Origin: Adenophora triphylla var. japonica
Lineage: Eukaryota; Streptophyta; Magnoliopsida; Asterales; Campanulaceae
Assembly: GCA_022495995.1 (NCBI GenBank)
Contig: JAFEMH010000979.1
Coordinates: 124,001 to 188,000 of the forward strand
Direction of reading: 5' to 3'
DNA: 64,000 bases
The position numbers were made by a program, and so were the translations under genes. The notes beneath the pieces were generated by a model. That model did no database searches and had not been told where the DNA came from. It was given only the letters and a program-made list of their open reading frames with translations. Below are positions 23,701 to 34,022 of the stretch, piece by piece (the stretch's first letter is position 1; each line of letters begins with the position of its first letter).

Positions 23701-25454
23701 ACATTAATGTTTGGTCAAAGTTCATTTATGTTGACCAAAAAAGTCAAATGTGGCCAATATAAATGGAACGGAGGGAGTACCTTATTAATCTGACATATTG
23801 GTTGCATTTGATCTCGCATGGCAGGGCTGGGATGATCCTTATGTGCCTCGTACGCATGAAGGCCTGCTCAAGTGGAAATATGCGAATATGAACTCAGTTG
23901 ACTTTTTGTTTGAGGTTTGATCATGAACCTTGTTTTTGGTTTGTATATAAGGGTTTTGAACTTTCTTTGTCAGCCACAGCTTCTCTAACTCTGCCTTCTT
24001 TTGTGGCCAGATGACTGATGATCGCCAGTTACTTTTCCTTTTTGAACGAGGGAAAAAGAAGCTGATGGACGGTAACAGGGTTGTGTTTGCTGGTTAGTGG
24101 ATATCTTCTATTTCTTGTTTAATCACTTTCACACACACATCCATGCTAACACTCACCCCCCCCCCACCCAATTTTTTTTTTCTTTATCTACATACCCCTT
24201 CCGTCCCACAATAATATGCAAAATGGTATGCCCGCAAGAATTAAGGAGAAATGTGAAAAAGGTGATGTGTGGTGAGTGTAGATAGTTGGGTAGGAGAGAG
24301 AAAGTGGGGTAAGTGGGTAATTGTTGTATGACAAGTGGGTTCTATTTCCATTTTGGGATTTTGTTGATTGTTGTGGGGTGCCCAGAAGGGTCTTTTTGCA
24401 GATTATTGTGGGACGGTGGGAGTATGTTGATTAAATTGTACATATGGTCTTCTGTTGGAAATCAACTGAAACATTGTTTTTTTTTTCTTACTGATTGAAT
24501 AACATACTTCCAAGCACTATTTTTTTCCCGGTTAAGCGAAATCGTGGTAGTGTTAATGTGGATTGCAGATGATGCTGATCCTGCATCTTACTCGGGGAAG
24601 ATTATTGAGTGTGCTTGGGACTCCGAGGCAGATGTTTGGACCTGCATGCGCGTTAGGACAGATAAAGCAACCCCAAATGACCTCAACACTTACAGAAAGG
24701 TCTATCTTACTCTTCTTTCTTTTTAGAAATTTCTCTTTTTGACTTGGGTAGTTTATATACCCTGTATTTTTTTCAGAAAATCCAAAGGGCTTGTTTTGGG
24801 TAGATTAACATGCATATGTCAAACTCCAAATCTTATCGTCATTTAATTCCACTAATTGAACCATTGATATGGCATATGTAGGCCCCATTTGAAAATCCAT
24901 ACCTGTTAATCACCAGGTTATGTAGTGCAACCTTGAAAATGAGTGGTGTTATTCACACTCCCCTAAAATAGTTGTTTACAAATATACCCTTCTTCTTCCC
25001 CAACATTTCCCTCATGCTCCCTCCGTCCCAAAATGAATGACCATTGGAATTTAAGGGTCATATTGAAAAGATTGATTTTTAATAGAAAAAATATAAACAT
25101 TCTTGTTTTTCACTTTCAAAACTTTAGTTTTGCAAATATATAATGAGCTTTGTTTTTGTTTGTTATTTTTTTTGAAAAAAAAATCATTATGGGATAAAGT
25201 TATTTGAAGGTAAAATTTCGAAAGGTCAGTCATTTTCGGACAAAAAAGGTCATTCAATTTCTTACCGAGGGAGTACTACATTTACATCTTGACAACTTAA
25301 AAAGCTCGTCTTTTGGTACTGAAAACAGGTTATGCGAAGCATTAAGGACAATATCACAGAGGAAGTCTTATTAGAAGAGATCAGAGAGATACTAAGCTTG
25401 CCAATGTATGCTGACAGGATTCGCAACGACACCAAAGCAGTACGACGTAGATGA
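14730..25454 (+). CDS. Bifunctional mRNA capping enzyme (5'-triphosphatase and guanylyltransferase)
   Basis: In the nucleus this enzyme removes the gamma-phosphate from nascent mRNA 5' ends and adds GMP. I read 17 coding exons: 14730-14879, 15704-15842, 16358-16509, 18389-18472, 18554-18616, 19413-19544, 19621-19827, 19936-20055, 21235-21284, 22180-22342, 22450-22587, 22878-23000, 23093-23191, 23825-23914, 24011-24092, 24569-24699 and 25329-25454. The product is about 682 residues, close to plant homologues. An acidic/His-rich and Arg-rich N-terminal region (1-100) precedes the cysteine-phosphatase domain with HCTHGHNR (HCx5R, Cys near 215). The nucleotidyltransferase domain shows KADG (motif I, lysine near 382), LLDGEMIID (III), DADGLVFQ (IV), LLKWKYANMNSVDF (V) and WTCMRVRTDK (VI). 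All key residues are present. Exon 11 keeps frame only with the unusual acceptor TTGTAAG before 22450, so that border is the least certain. Confidence 0.93.
15323..15591. mobile_element. Stowaway-type MITE in capping enzyme intron 1
   Basis: CTCCATCCGTCCC and GGGACGGAGGGAG ends flanked by TA, about 269 bp, within intron 14880-15703. Confidence 0.88.
16536..16801. mobile_element. Stowaway-type MITE in capping enzyme intron 3
   Basis: CTCCCTCCGTCCC and GGGACAGAGGGAG ends flanked by TA. The right part holds a second internal copy of the end (ACATTCATTTTGGGACA near 16742). Confidence 0.85.
17448..17480. mobile_element. Solo right end of a Stowaway-type MITE
   Basis: GCATTCATTTTGGGACAGAGGTAG followed by TA resembles the right end of the 16536-16801 element. 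No left end was found nearby. Confidence 0.5.
19045..19294. mobile_element. Palindromic Stowaway-type MITE in capping enzyme intron 5
   Basis: CTCCCTCCATCCC and CGGACGGAGGGAA ends. The interior is largely an inverted repeat (AACTTTGAGCA / TGCTCAAAATT and CATTAGGATAATTAAA arms), so the transcript of this intron could fold into a long hairpin. Confidence 0.82.
20301..20884. mobile_element. TTA-flanked Harbinger-like MITE in capping enzyme intron 8
   Basis: The ends GGCTCCGTTTATTTCAACG and CGAAACAAACGGAGCC are inverted repeats flanked by TTA on both sides (20298-20300, 20885-20887), a 3-bp duplication typical of PIF/Harbinger. The interior has many TTTTCCGGAAAA palindromes and a tandem segment (GGGGTGGGGAGTTGTTAAAAA, twice at about 20527-20640). 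Confidence 0.82.
21930..22118. mobile_element. Stowaway-type MITE in capping enzyme intron 9
   Basis: CTCCCTCGGTCCC left end and GAGATGGAGGGAG right end with TA. The interior (AATGTCGCATTTGACT, TACATTACATGTACAATG) is shared with the MITE in intron 11, so both belong to one subfamily. Confidence 0.85.
22599..22787. mobile_element. Stowaway-type MITE in capping enzyme intron 11
   Basis: ACTCCCTTCTTCC left end and GGGACGGAGGGAG right end followed by TA; the left TA is degraded. Same interior as the copy at 21930-22118, about 189 bp. Confidence 0.82.
23521..23777. mobile_element. Palindromic Stowaway-type MITE in capping enzyme intron 13
   Basis: CTCCCTCAGTCTC and GGAACGGAGGGAG ends with TA. 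Long inner arms are inverted (TTGGTCAA, ATTAATGTCAATCTAATCATC and complement), giving an almost full-length hairpin. Confidence 0.87.
24195..24422. mobile_element. Stowaway-type MITE in capping enzyme intron 15
   Basis: CCCCTTCCGTCCC and GGGACGGTGGGAG ends with TA, about 228 bp. Confidence 0.82.
25018..25273. mobile_element. Stowaway-type MITE in capping enzyme intron 16
   Basis: CTCCCTCCGTCCC left end and a decayed ACCGAGGGAG right end followed by TA, about 256 bp. Confidence 0.8.
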
Positions 25455-25878
25455 GTTTCTTGAATCTTGCCATGTCACCGCCAATGAAGTTAGCCTAGAA
25501 CGCCCCCACCCTCACGGGCCCCACCCTACCCCCAAGTAGAGGGGTCATCAAGGGTTTTATGTAATTAGCGAACACTCGTTTATAGCATTGTAAGGTCGGG
25601 CTATCTGGTGAGTTATATGATCCAGTTGGTACATTTAAAAAGAGTAGTTCTTCGAGTTTTTAGGCCTTTAAAATTTATTTCTTCTGATAAGCCTTTTCTT
25701 TTTTTTTTTTCCCTGATGGAAGATATTATTAATAGGATCATCTTGTATATTTCATTTCATTTTCTTTAATTTGTTGTTGATAATAAGATGTCCATCTCCC
25801 CCATTCTCGATTTATTAAGACTCCTAAGTTCTACTAATTGAGCTAAACTAGATTGCTCATTCCACAGTTTTCATGTTT
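25455..25878 (+). other. Capping enzyme 3' UTR and intergenic DNA
   Basis: No coding frame. T-rich tracts and an AATAAG-type sequence near 25785 could belong to the polyadenylation region, but no site can be fixed. Confidence 0.35.
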
Positions 25879-26304
<426 letters not shown>

Positions 26305-26534
26305 TATATATATATGCGATTACATAAAGCGATTCATCATATGTTTAGAAGTGAAAGGTGAAACTGATATAGACGGACCATTCATTTTTTGTGAAAGGTG
26401 AAATTTATGTGCAGGGTCCGATTTATCAATAAATGTCTAAATTACTTGTTAAAAATGGTGTTCTGGTTTAATCGAAAATCTCGGGTTCGAGTCTTATAAC
26501 AATGCATGAACGAACGTTAACTTTGGTAGGAGTA

Positions 26535-26606
26535 TTAAGAATCACGACATTTCTTTTGGGACGAACCAAAATGGAAAGTGCGACATTTATTATGGGACGG
26601 AAGGAG
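26535..26606. mobile_element. Stowaway-type MITE right-end fragment
   Basis: GCGACATTTATTATGGGACGGAAGGAG followed by TA matches the right part of the 21930 and 22599 MITEs. The left half is missing. Confidence 0.65.
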
Positions 26607-26664
26607 TATTATTATTATGTTTCCTTAAAAGAATTATGCTAAGCTGGTATTGTTTTATCAACAG

Positions 26665-27570
26665 ATATAGCATGGTCTTGGCTGACAATGTTGATGGTGG
26701 GGATGATCTTGATCTTATTGTTACAACCATGAATGGCAATGTTTTCTCCATAATTATGGAATTTCAGACTTTGTTGCTAGCAAAGAGGTTCACTTGACCC
26801 CCTTAACTTTTAGAAATTGTCATTTTAGCACCTTAAATTTTGAAACAAGTGAACTAAAATTACATTTTTGTCAATTTTGACCTCTTTTATGTCAAATTTC
26901 TATATGACAAGTGTAATTTTCATTTTTCACCCTAGCAAGAATTTCTGGCTTCGCCACCGACTAAGATGCCTTGAACTTTTAAAAGTCATTGAAGCTGAGA
27001 TCTGATTTTCCTAATATTTTGCAGACATCATTATTGAGGGCGAGCCTTGGCGCAACGGTTAAGTTGCTCCTTTGGTGACCATAAGGTCACGGGTTCGAAC
27101 CTTGGCGAACAGCCTCTTGGCAAATTGAGGGCGAGCCTTGGCGCAACGGTTAAGTTGCTCCTTTGGTGACCATAAGGTCACGGGTTCGAACCTTGGCGAA
27201 CAGCCTCTTGGCAAATTCTTGGCGCACCGGGGTTTGCCCTTGCCCTTTGCCGACATCATTATTGGTTCCTGGTAATTACCAAGGGGAAAGAACAATCAAG
27301 CAAAACAAGATCTTCGACCGTCCTGGAAAGTACAAGATTAAGCTTCCGACAGTAGGGGTGAGAACCACGGGAACAGTGTTGGTAGAGATGGTTGATAGAA
27401 ATGGACTACATTTTTCTGACGAATTCTCCCTAACATTTCATAAGCATTACTACAAACTATTGAAATGGCTTCTCGTTCTTCCCATGTTTGGTATGTTTGT
27501 TGTGCTCGTATTACTCCGTCCCCAAGAGGCCATGCCATTGCCATCATGTTCAAGGAATACAGACTTGTGA
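26665..27570 (+). pseudogene. 3' fragment of a DEX1-like (exine formation) gene, broken by a SINE
   Basis: DEX1 is a plant membrane protein with FG-GAP-type repeats needed for pollen wall (exine) formation. Only two pieces are here: an exon-like segment after an AG at 26664 reading [19 protein letters not shown] then TTMNGNVFS (to about 26755), and a C-terminal segment at 27255-27570 reading [48 protein letters not shown], a membrane helix ([20 protein letters not shown]) and the family end RNTDL. The sequence expected between the pieces and all of the N-terminal part is missing. A SINE with target duplication (27036-27251) splits the second piece just after its splice acceptor. The C-terminal frame has no stops, so the loss may be recent, or the fragment is a partial duplicate of a functional gene elsewhere. 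Confidence 0.85.
27036..27251 (+). mobile_element. Au-like tRNA-derived SINE with a duplicated head
   Basis: Two copies of a 91-bp head start at 27036 and 27127 (GAGGGCGAGCCTTGGCGCAA). Each has a pol III box A-like (TGGCGCAACGG) and box B (GGTTCGAACC). After the second head comes a short tail (CACCGGGGTTTGCCCTT) like the Au SINE end. The whole is flanked by the 12-bp duplication GACATCATTATT (27024-27035 and 27252-27263). The large middle part of a normal Au SINE is missing. Confidence 0.85.
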
Positions 27571-27861
27571 TATCTTCTTCTAACCCTTAGCAAGATCTGA
27601 TACAGTTTGCCAAAGCTCACAAACAAGAAATTGACCTAGTGCCAAAGACGTCAGATGATCTGAGCCCTTGGTGTTTTTTTCAAAGGTGAATTTGAGCTTC
27701 AAAGATAGGATACCAAACATGAGTAGTATTTCATGGTCCAAAGTATGTTTTGGTTCCATACATGTAATCTTACTCTTGATCTTTCGAGGTATTTTTTAGC
27801 GAGGAAGTTCATATTTTCTGAATCAGATACTTATGGCTTCATTCTCGTAATTTCATACAAC

Positions 27862-27997
27862 CAAGGTTCTAAAAAGTGCTAGGCGGTGGAGCCGGGCCTA
27901 GCGCCTAGACAGGGACTAGTCGGGACCTAGGCAGGGCTTAGAACTGGGCGTTGGAGAGGGGCCTAGGCGCCCTTAGGCGGGGTCTTTTAGAACACTG
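27862..27997. mobile_element. GC-rich hAT-type MITE
   Basis: The 136-bp insert has inverted ends CAAGGTTCTAAAA and TTTTAGAACACTG and is flanked by a perfect 8-bp duplication CATACAAC (27854-27861, 27998-28005), as for hAT elements. The interior is rich in CTAGGCG / CGCCTAG units. A truncated relative lies at 60471-60567. Confidence 0.85.
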
Positions 27998-28312
27998 CAT
28001 ACAACAAATCATCTCTAAAGGTATGTCTTGATACTCGTTAACCACCGAAATTCGAACACTTTAGTAAACAAAGATCCAAACTTTATAGCAAACAAAGATC
28101 CAAACTTTATAGCAAAGAAAATATTCTTTCAAATATGCATCAACACGAAAACAAGCTTCCACGAGATTATATGGAGTAAAACCATCAGCCACAACTTCCA
28201 AAACCGAGATAATATATGGGAATTCAACCAAGAAAGAGAAGCATTTCATGTTTTCTTATTACATGTATATATCTAAGAAGAAAAAAGATAAACTGAAAGC
28301 AAGATATAGGAA

Positions 28313-28666
28313 TCAATAGACCTGCAAGACAGGCCTCTTACCGAGCCTTTTGAGTTCCCTATCCATCCGTCCGGTAAGCATCAGCCCAAACATCTTGTAA
28401 TCACAAAACAGAGACCAAATCGGATGGCCAAATGTCGCCGGAACATTCCCCTCGATGAAAAAATGGCTATACCAAGCCATTCCATATCCAACCACAGGCA
28501 CCAAGAACAAGGCCCACCAGTTAAACAGCACTGCATAGATCAAACACAAGATGCTAGAGAGTGTGCCTGCAAAATGCCACCTTCTAGTTGCTGGTTTTGA
28601 GTGTTGGTTCATGTAGAACAGCCAGAACTCCTCCAAGCTCCTAAAGTTCATGTCTTTGCTCATCAC
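28313..28666 (-). CDS. Small DUF962 / Mpo1-like protein, copy 1
   Basis: A single-exon frame of 117 residues starting MMSKDMNF; the ATG directly after (28663) is an equally good start. The DUF962 family (yeast Mpo1 is a dioxygenase of 2-hydroxy fatty acid alpha-oxidation in the ER) is recognised from SLEEFWLFYMNQHSKP, RRWHFAGT, the hydrophobic ILCLIYAVLFNWWALFLVP, WYSHFFIEGNVPATFGHP and WSLFCDYKMF. Conserved histidines (in QHSKP, WHFAGT and YSHFF) would be the metal ligands. The short length matches the compact form seen in plants and bacteria. A diverged second copy lies at 43109-43447. Its 5' flank (28690-29000) is a tandem array. Enzyme activity is inferred from the family only. Confidence 0.88.
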   Translation of the reverse strand: MMSKDMNFRSLEEFWLFYMNQHSKPATRRWHFAGTLSSILCLIYAVLFNWWALFLVPVVGYGMAWYSHFFIEGNVPATFGHPIWSLFCDYKMFGLMLTGRMDRELKRLGKRPVLQVY

Positions 28667-28689
28667 AGAAATCGAAGGAAAAAAACCCC

Positions 28690-29000
28690 AAATCAGAATC
28701 TTGATGATTGGGTAATTTCACCAGAACCCTAATCAAGAAAACCAAGAATCTTGATAATTGGGTTATTTCACCAGAACCCTAATCAAGAAAACCAAGAATC
28801 TTGATAATTGAGTAATTTCACAGTAACCCTAATCAAGAAAATCAAGAATCAGAATAATTGGGTGATTTCACAAGAACCCTAACCAAGAAAAATCAAGAAT
28901 CTTGATAGTTGGGTAATAATATCCACAAGAAACCCAAATCCAGAATCGGACAGAGTGGGTGTTTTCAAGAAATCCTTGATCAAGAAACCAAGAATCTTGA
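28690..29000 (-). repeat. Tandem array of ~55-bp units upstream of DUF962 copy 1
   Basis: Four to five copies of a unit around AATCTTGATAATTGGGT and CCAGAACCCTAATCAAGAAA, with growing divergence, lie directly before the start codon, most likely in the 5' UTR. A shortened relative of the array (two to three units) is at about 43450-43570, upstream of the second DUF962 gene. Confidence 0.8.
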
Positions 29001-29439
29001 TTGTTGAGTGTGGTTTTGAAACCCTAGTTGGGAGAGAACCCCAAAGGATTTTGTTTGTGTTGACTTTTCTGTCAGAAAGTTGAGAACTTTAGCCAAGGAA
29101 AATTGAGGTCTCTATTTGGTGTGTGTTTTGGGATTAATATGTGGTTTTGTAATGCAAGATGACTCCTCACTTCCTTAGCTTGCCCCATTTCAGCTGATTG
29201 GTCACCATCTTTTTCTTGTTTGTTTCATTAGTCACTCCAAATACTAGAACTATCTTTATTTTTCCTTGAATTTAATTTTACCCTACTAATAATACTAATA
29301 AATTGCTTTCTTTTTATAGTCATCTTGTTTCTTCTTTTTAACCCTTTTGTCCAAAAAATTAATAAATTTCATGAAGGGGCTAGAAATGCATTTTAATTGT
29401 CAAAACCTCTTATACTCGGACACTTTTGTCATAGGATTA

Positions 29440-30121
29440 AAGCAGGTTGGTTGAAGTGGAAGAGTGCTACAGGGTTTCTATGTGATCGCGGCATGCCCAA
29501 TAGATTAAAGGGAAAATTCTACTGCACGAGAATTAGGCCGGCATTGCTTTACTCAAGACCGAATGTTGGGCCGTGAAACAAAGTGTCACGTGCATAAGAT
29601 GAATGTGGCGGAGATGCGTATGCTTCGATGGATGTGTGGTCATACAAGAAAGGATCGGTTGGGGAATGAGGTGATCAGAGGTAAAGTAGGAGTTGCGCCC
29701 ATTGAGGATAAAATGAGGGAAAATCGTCTACGGTGGTTTGGACATGTGAGAAGGAGACCGAGTGATGCACCTAGGTTAGGAACATCATTGGAGAAATGAT
29801 AAAATGGCGAGGGTAGGGAAGACCCAAACAAACTTGGATTAGAGTAATTGAAAATGATATGAATTTACTTGGAGTGGATGAAAGTATGGTGTTGAATAGG
29901 TAGGAGTGGAGGGCAAAAATTCATGTGGGGGGTTGATTTTTTTATTTTTTATTTTTTTATTTTTTATTTTTTTATTTTTTATTTTTTATTTTTTATTTTT
30001 TATTTTTTTATTTATTTTTATTTTTTAACTTAATTTAATTTAATTTTTTTATTTATTTTTTTTCACGATAACATATGAGGATTCATGTTAGCCGACCCCA
30101 AATTATTTTGGGACTAAGGCT

Positions 30122-30158
<37 letters not shown>
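29440..30158 (+). pseudogene. RTE-type LINE, 3' end of ORF and (TTG)n tail
   Basis: The + strand encodes the C-terminal part of an RTE-clade reverse transcriptase: [39 protein letters not shown] and VRRRPSDAP, then (after a frame change) GRPKQTWIRVIENDMNLLGV. Earlier parts (RPALLY near 29540) are in other frames, so it is inactive. After a T-rich low-complexity run (29935-30062) comes the typical RTE 3' end TTAGCCGACCCCAAATTATT, then (TTG)n to 30158. Only the 3' part of an element is present, as usual for 5'-truncated LINEs. Confidence 0.88.
29935..30062. repeat. T-rich low-complexity tract inside the LINE 3' UTR
   Basis: Runs of T6-7 separated by A or AT, e.g. TTTTTTATTTTTTATTTTTT. It sits between the LINE coding end and its (TTG)n tail. 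Confidence 0.9.
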
Positions 30159-30762
30159 GACAATGATCCGACGAGGTAAAACAAAGAGTACGATCATTAT
30201 AGGTCAAAACTCAAAACCCTTAGACCATTTTCAACAGTTTACTCCAATTTTTGCACCAAAACATCAAAATGATGCAATTTCAGCCCCAAATATCTTACAC
30301 CATCTCCAACAACTTGCTTCAAATTTTGCACCAAATAAGAATCTTTACAGTATATGCTTATTATTTCATTTAATTAAAATATTTTTCATTTATCATATTT
30401 AATATTATTCAAATTACATTATATTAAACAATATGCTATAAAACTTAAATAAGACAATTAATAACTATAAAATTATTAATAATAAAATAACACACACAAA
30501 ATATAAAATTATTAATAATAAAATAAAAATCAATACAATATTTATAACATAAAAAAATATAAAATTATTATTAATAAAATAACACACAAAAAATAAATAA
30601 CAGAATAAATTAATTAACACCATTTTCAAAAGTAATAAAAAAAAAAAGAAAGGAATAGAAAGAATGAAAAGGAAAAACCGAAAGAAAAAAAAAAGTCATA
30701 CCCACTTAATCGTTGAAGCCAAGAGAGAGAAAAAGAGATTGAGATTGAGATTGCGATGAAGA

Positions 30763-31527
30763 TGAAAGTTTCGTGTAGCTAGGAAACTTGGATCACGCAA
30801 TAGGCAAAGGATGTGAGTACAGATGTGTCTCACAACTGTCCACACATCCACAGATAATGCAGCGGAATAAAACAATTAAATGTAAATAAAATGCAATAAC
30901 TCAAGAGTTATATACGCTTACTGATCTGTGTGATCAGCAAACTAGGCTTACGCCCAAAAACCTTTCACTATAAAAACTTATGTTTCTTACAAAAACAAAT
31001 AAGTGAAAAACTAAAATATGAAAATACTAAACAAGTTCTAATCACCTTCTATGATATGAACAATTCCCCTTTCCCAAGTAGGACTTATTCAATCAGAAGT
31101 AAAACAAGAGAACTTTATGAAAACCTAGATGTGAGTTACGGATGTAAGCTCACAACCTAAACATAACTCAATCGAAAGCTATGAAGTATGTATGTTTTTC
31201 TCTCTAAAAACGTAGCTTCTCTTTGTGCTAAATGCCTTGTATTTATAATGCACCATTGAGAAGATCTTCATGCAATCGACCTCTTCCATTGTGAGATTCC
31301 TTTTCCTATATGAAAACATATAACACACTCACAAGGAAATCAAATATTAGTAGGTTAGTCCTAATATAAAACTATGTACATAAATAAAAGATATTTACAT
31401 AATTACAATCTCTTAATAAAAGTAAGATACTTATAAATCTCCATGAAAGTCTCAAAATCTTCTTACCATAATAGAAGACAAATTAAATAAGGAAACATAA
31501 ATATGTTCCCAAAAACTCACGTTTTCA
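30763..31527 (-). repeat. 3' LTR of the Sirevirus-like element
   Basis: 765 bp with TG...CA ends, near-identical to 40352-41114. The neighbouring minus-strand purine run AATAGAGGGAGAT (31528-31540) is the polypurine tract. Confidence 0.93.
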
Positions 31528-31819
31528 ATCTCCCTCTATTTTGGACTTTCTGGTCAAAACCAAAGATTTATAACAAACATAATATTATGACCACAGAATA
31601 TAGAAAGAGCATGACTCCCCCTGAATGGATGTGTGTCCAGATGTGTATACACATCCACACATAAAAACTGCAAAACAGAATTAGAACAGAATACTAGCAG
31701 TTCATTAAGCAAAAGCAAAAACCATTCAGCCATGTCCTACTTAAAGCTATTACAAACCATTGTTTTAAAAACTAACAAACTAAAACAGAAAATTAAAATT
31801 GTCTTTAAAAACCATCAAT

Positions 31820-34022
31820 TCAAAAAAAACTTTTCTCCCCTAAGTTAAAGTTCCCAGCCCCTCCAACTAGTAGCAGACACAGCAGTGTTCCAAACTTTAT
31901 CTCCTCCAAAAGCAGCAGCAGAAGACGCATCTCCCCTTTTTGAGCGTAAAGTGAAGCATGCCATTTGAGAAGATTATCCTTAAGTGCTTTAAGGTTGTTG
32001 GCATGGGCGGTGGAGGCTTGAGCTTGAGCTTCAAAGACTGCAATCTCAAGATCTAAATCCTTCATCCGAACATCAAATGGAGCTACAACAAGGGTTCGTA
32101 TGTATCCACATCCGGCATAGTAATTTCAGGAGAGGTACCCACAGGGAGATCAACATGCCTTTGCTTAGGGTCTAACAGAGTTTTGGATTCCTTTAATAAG
32201 GCAAAATTCTCAACTCTTTCTTCTCCTTTTTCAGCCTTTACCCCATTGACAATGAGAATTTGGGATATCAAGGAAGGGTAAGGTAATGACCATTTCTTGG
32301 ATGGAGACTCACCATAATCACAAATTTTCCTAAAGATAAATTCCCCAAAATTAATGTGCCTCTTAAGTCCCAATCTATACAGAAGATCAGCTTGCACCCT
32401 AGTGACAGAGGTTTTGTTATTTGAGGGGCAAAGATTGGCAACTAAGATAGTGTGGAGAAAACAGTAAAGAGAGGATAAAGAGCCACTCCCTAAATCTTTA
32501 GGCTTTACCGCCAAGAGGTTACCTTGCCATGGGTAATTGCACACAAGATCATCATCCTCAATAGAAACCACATCATCCAAATGATCATACAACCCAAGAA
32601 AATCATTGATGATAGAAGGGGTAAAAGGAACAAATACTCCTCTAACATAAACACCAGGAGAATGAGAATAAGTTTTATCTAATCCCTTAGGCAGATTTGC
32701 ATAGAACTCATAAACCAATTTGGGGTAGAAGGGAAGGGGATGGTCCACACCAAGAATAATCCTCTTTCCTCAAAAACTTGTCCATACCAAGTTTAGCAAA
32801 AGTCTCCCTATCCCTTTTCATCTCAACAACAAAGGCTTTAGAGGAAATTAAAGTAAACCTATCAGCCACTTTTGGATAAAAACTTTTTGGAAAAGGGTTT
32901 GGGGTTAGAGACCAGAGAAACAGAGGATGACATACCCGTTCAGCCTTTCTTTCGAGTAGATGTGCGTCTAGATGTGGGCACATCCTTAGACACATCCTTC
33001 ACAGGAATGGAACAATAATGGGTTCAACCTCGGTGTCATCAAGCATCGCTGGAATCAATTTCTTGGTCTTCTTTTCCCGATCAAGTTCTTCTCTTCCTAG
33101 CTTGTAGTTCTCATCCGAGGCAAGTATCATCATCATCCGAACTTGAGTCGGTTTCATCATCAAAAGGCTCTAAGTCGGTTGCGGCCATCTTTTTCTTACC
33201 CTTTAAATCCATTAAAATTTTAGCTAAGGGCTCTTCATCACTAAAGGATATAAAGTCCTCAACAGACTAGAGACCAAGGGAACAGAGGGCTCAACAACAG
33301 AGAGCGTACAAAATATCCTTCGAAGGTGAAACAATAGGGGGATAATGGGATCGATGAGATTATGGGAGGAATAGGAGCAATTGGCTCAACGTACTGCATG
33401 GGGAACAATCTCAACAGGATCAAAGGTTCAACATGGGGAGTATCAACAGGATAACTCGATTCAACAAGGGGAACAACTACGTAAGGGGTAATAGCAGGAC
33501 TACTAACAGAGGAAGGGGGAATAGACGATTTAGCCCTAGTCCTGACAAGAGGAATTATTACCTCATCTTCTTCTTCTTCTTCAAGAACAATAGCAGTTGA
33601 AGATTTCCCGCCAGGCTTTTTTAGGTTCTTGGCTTTGTCAGACTCTGACAGCTTGCGAACCCTACCGTCGACGAAGAGCACGCCGGGGGACCTGAGTTGT
33701 AGCAGACTTTGGGGGTTTTACTTGGGACAACTTCCTCTTCTTAGTTGAAGAAGGTTCCTCAAAGAATGGCGACATCCGATGGTGGGATCACCTGAGAGGA
33801 TGGAGCTTTAGGGTTTTCATCGGTTGAAATGCACAGTTCCAATGACGGAGATTTGGGAGAAGAAGCATCCATTGTAGGATCAGTCGAGGGTGATGGAGAG
33901 GAGAAATCTGCAAGAAACTTTGAGATTACAGGGTTTAGGAGTATGGAATCCTCTCTCTTGGCTATTGAAATCGGAACAATGTCAAGAACATCTTCTTCTC
34001 TAATGTTCGAATGCTCGGCCAT
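31820..34022 (-). pseudogene. Env-like third reading region of the Sirevirus-like element
   Basis: Downstream of RNase H, several minus-strand frames line up: an N-terminal piece (34022-33759), an acidic/Pro-Ser-rich piece (33681-33259), and a 221-codon piece (32748-32083) with KLVYEFYANLPKG, VYVRGVFVPFTPSIINDFLG and RVQADLLYRLGLKRHINFGE. The last resembles the 'putative plant transposon protein' domain that accompanies many plant LTR elements. A final piece (32065-31820) is helical and charged. Stops and frame changes break it at several points. Its role is unknown; env-like is a name by position only. Confidence 0.6.

Noticed and set aside
27036..27217. Two tandem tRNA genes suggested by GGTTCGAACC boxes
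   Set aside because: No cloverleaf with acceptor stem can be built; the boxes, the Au-like head and the target duplication fit a SINE.
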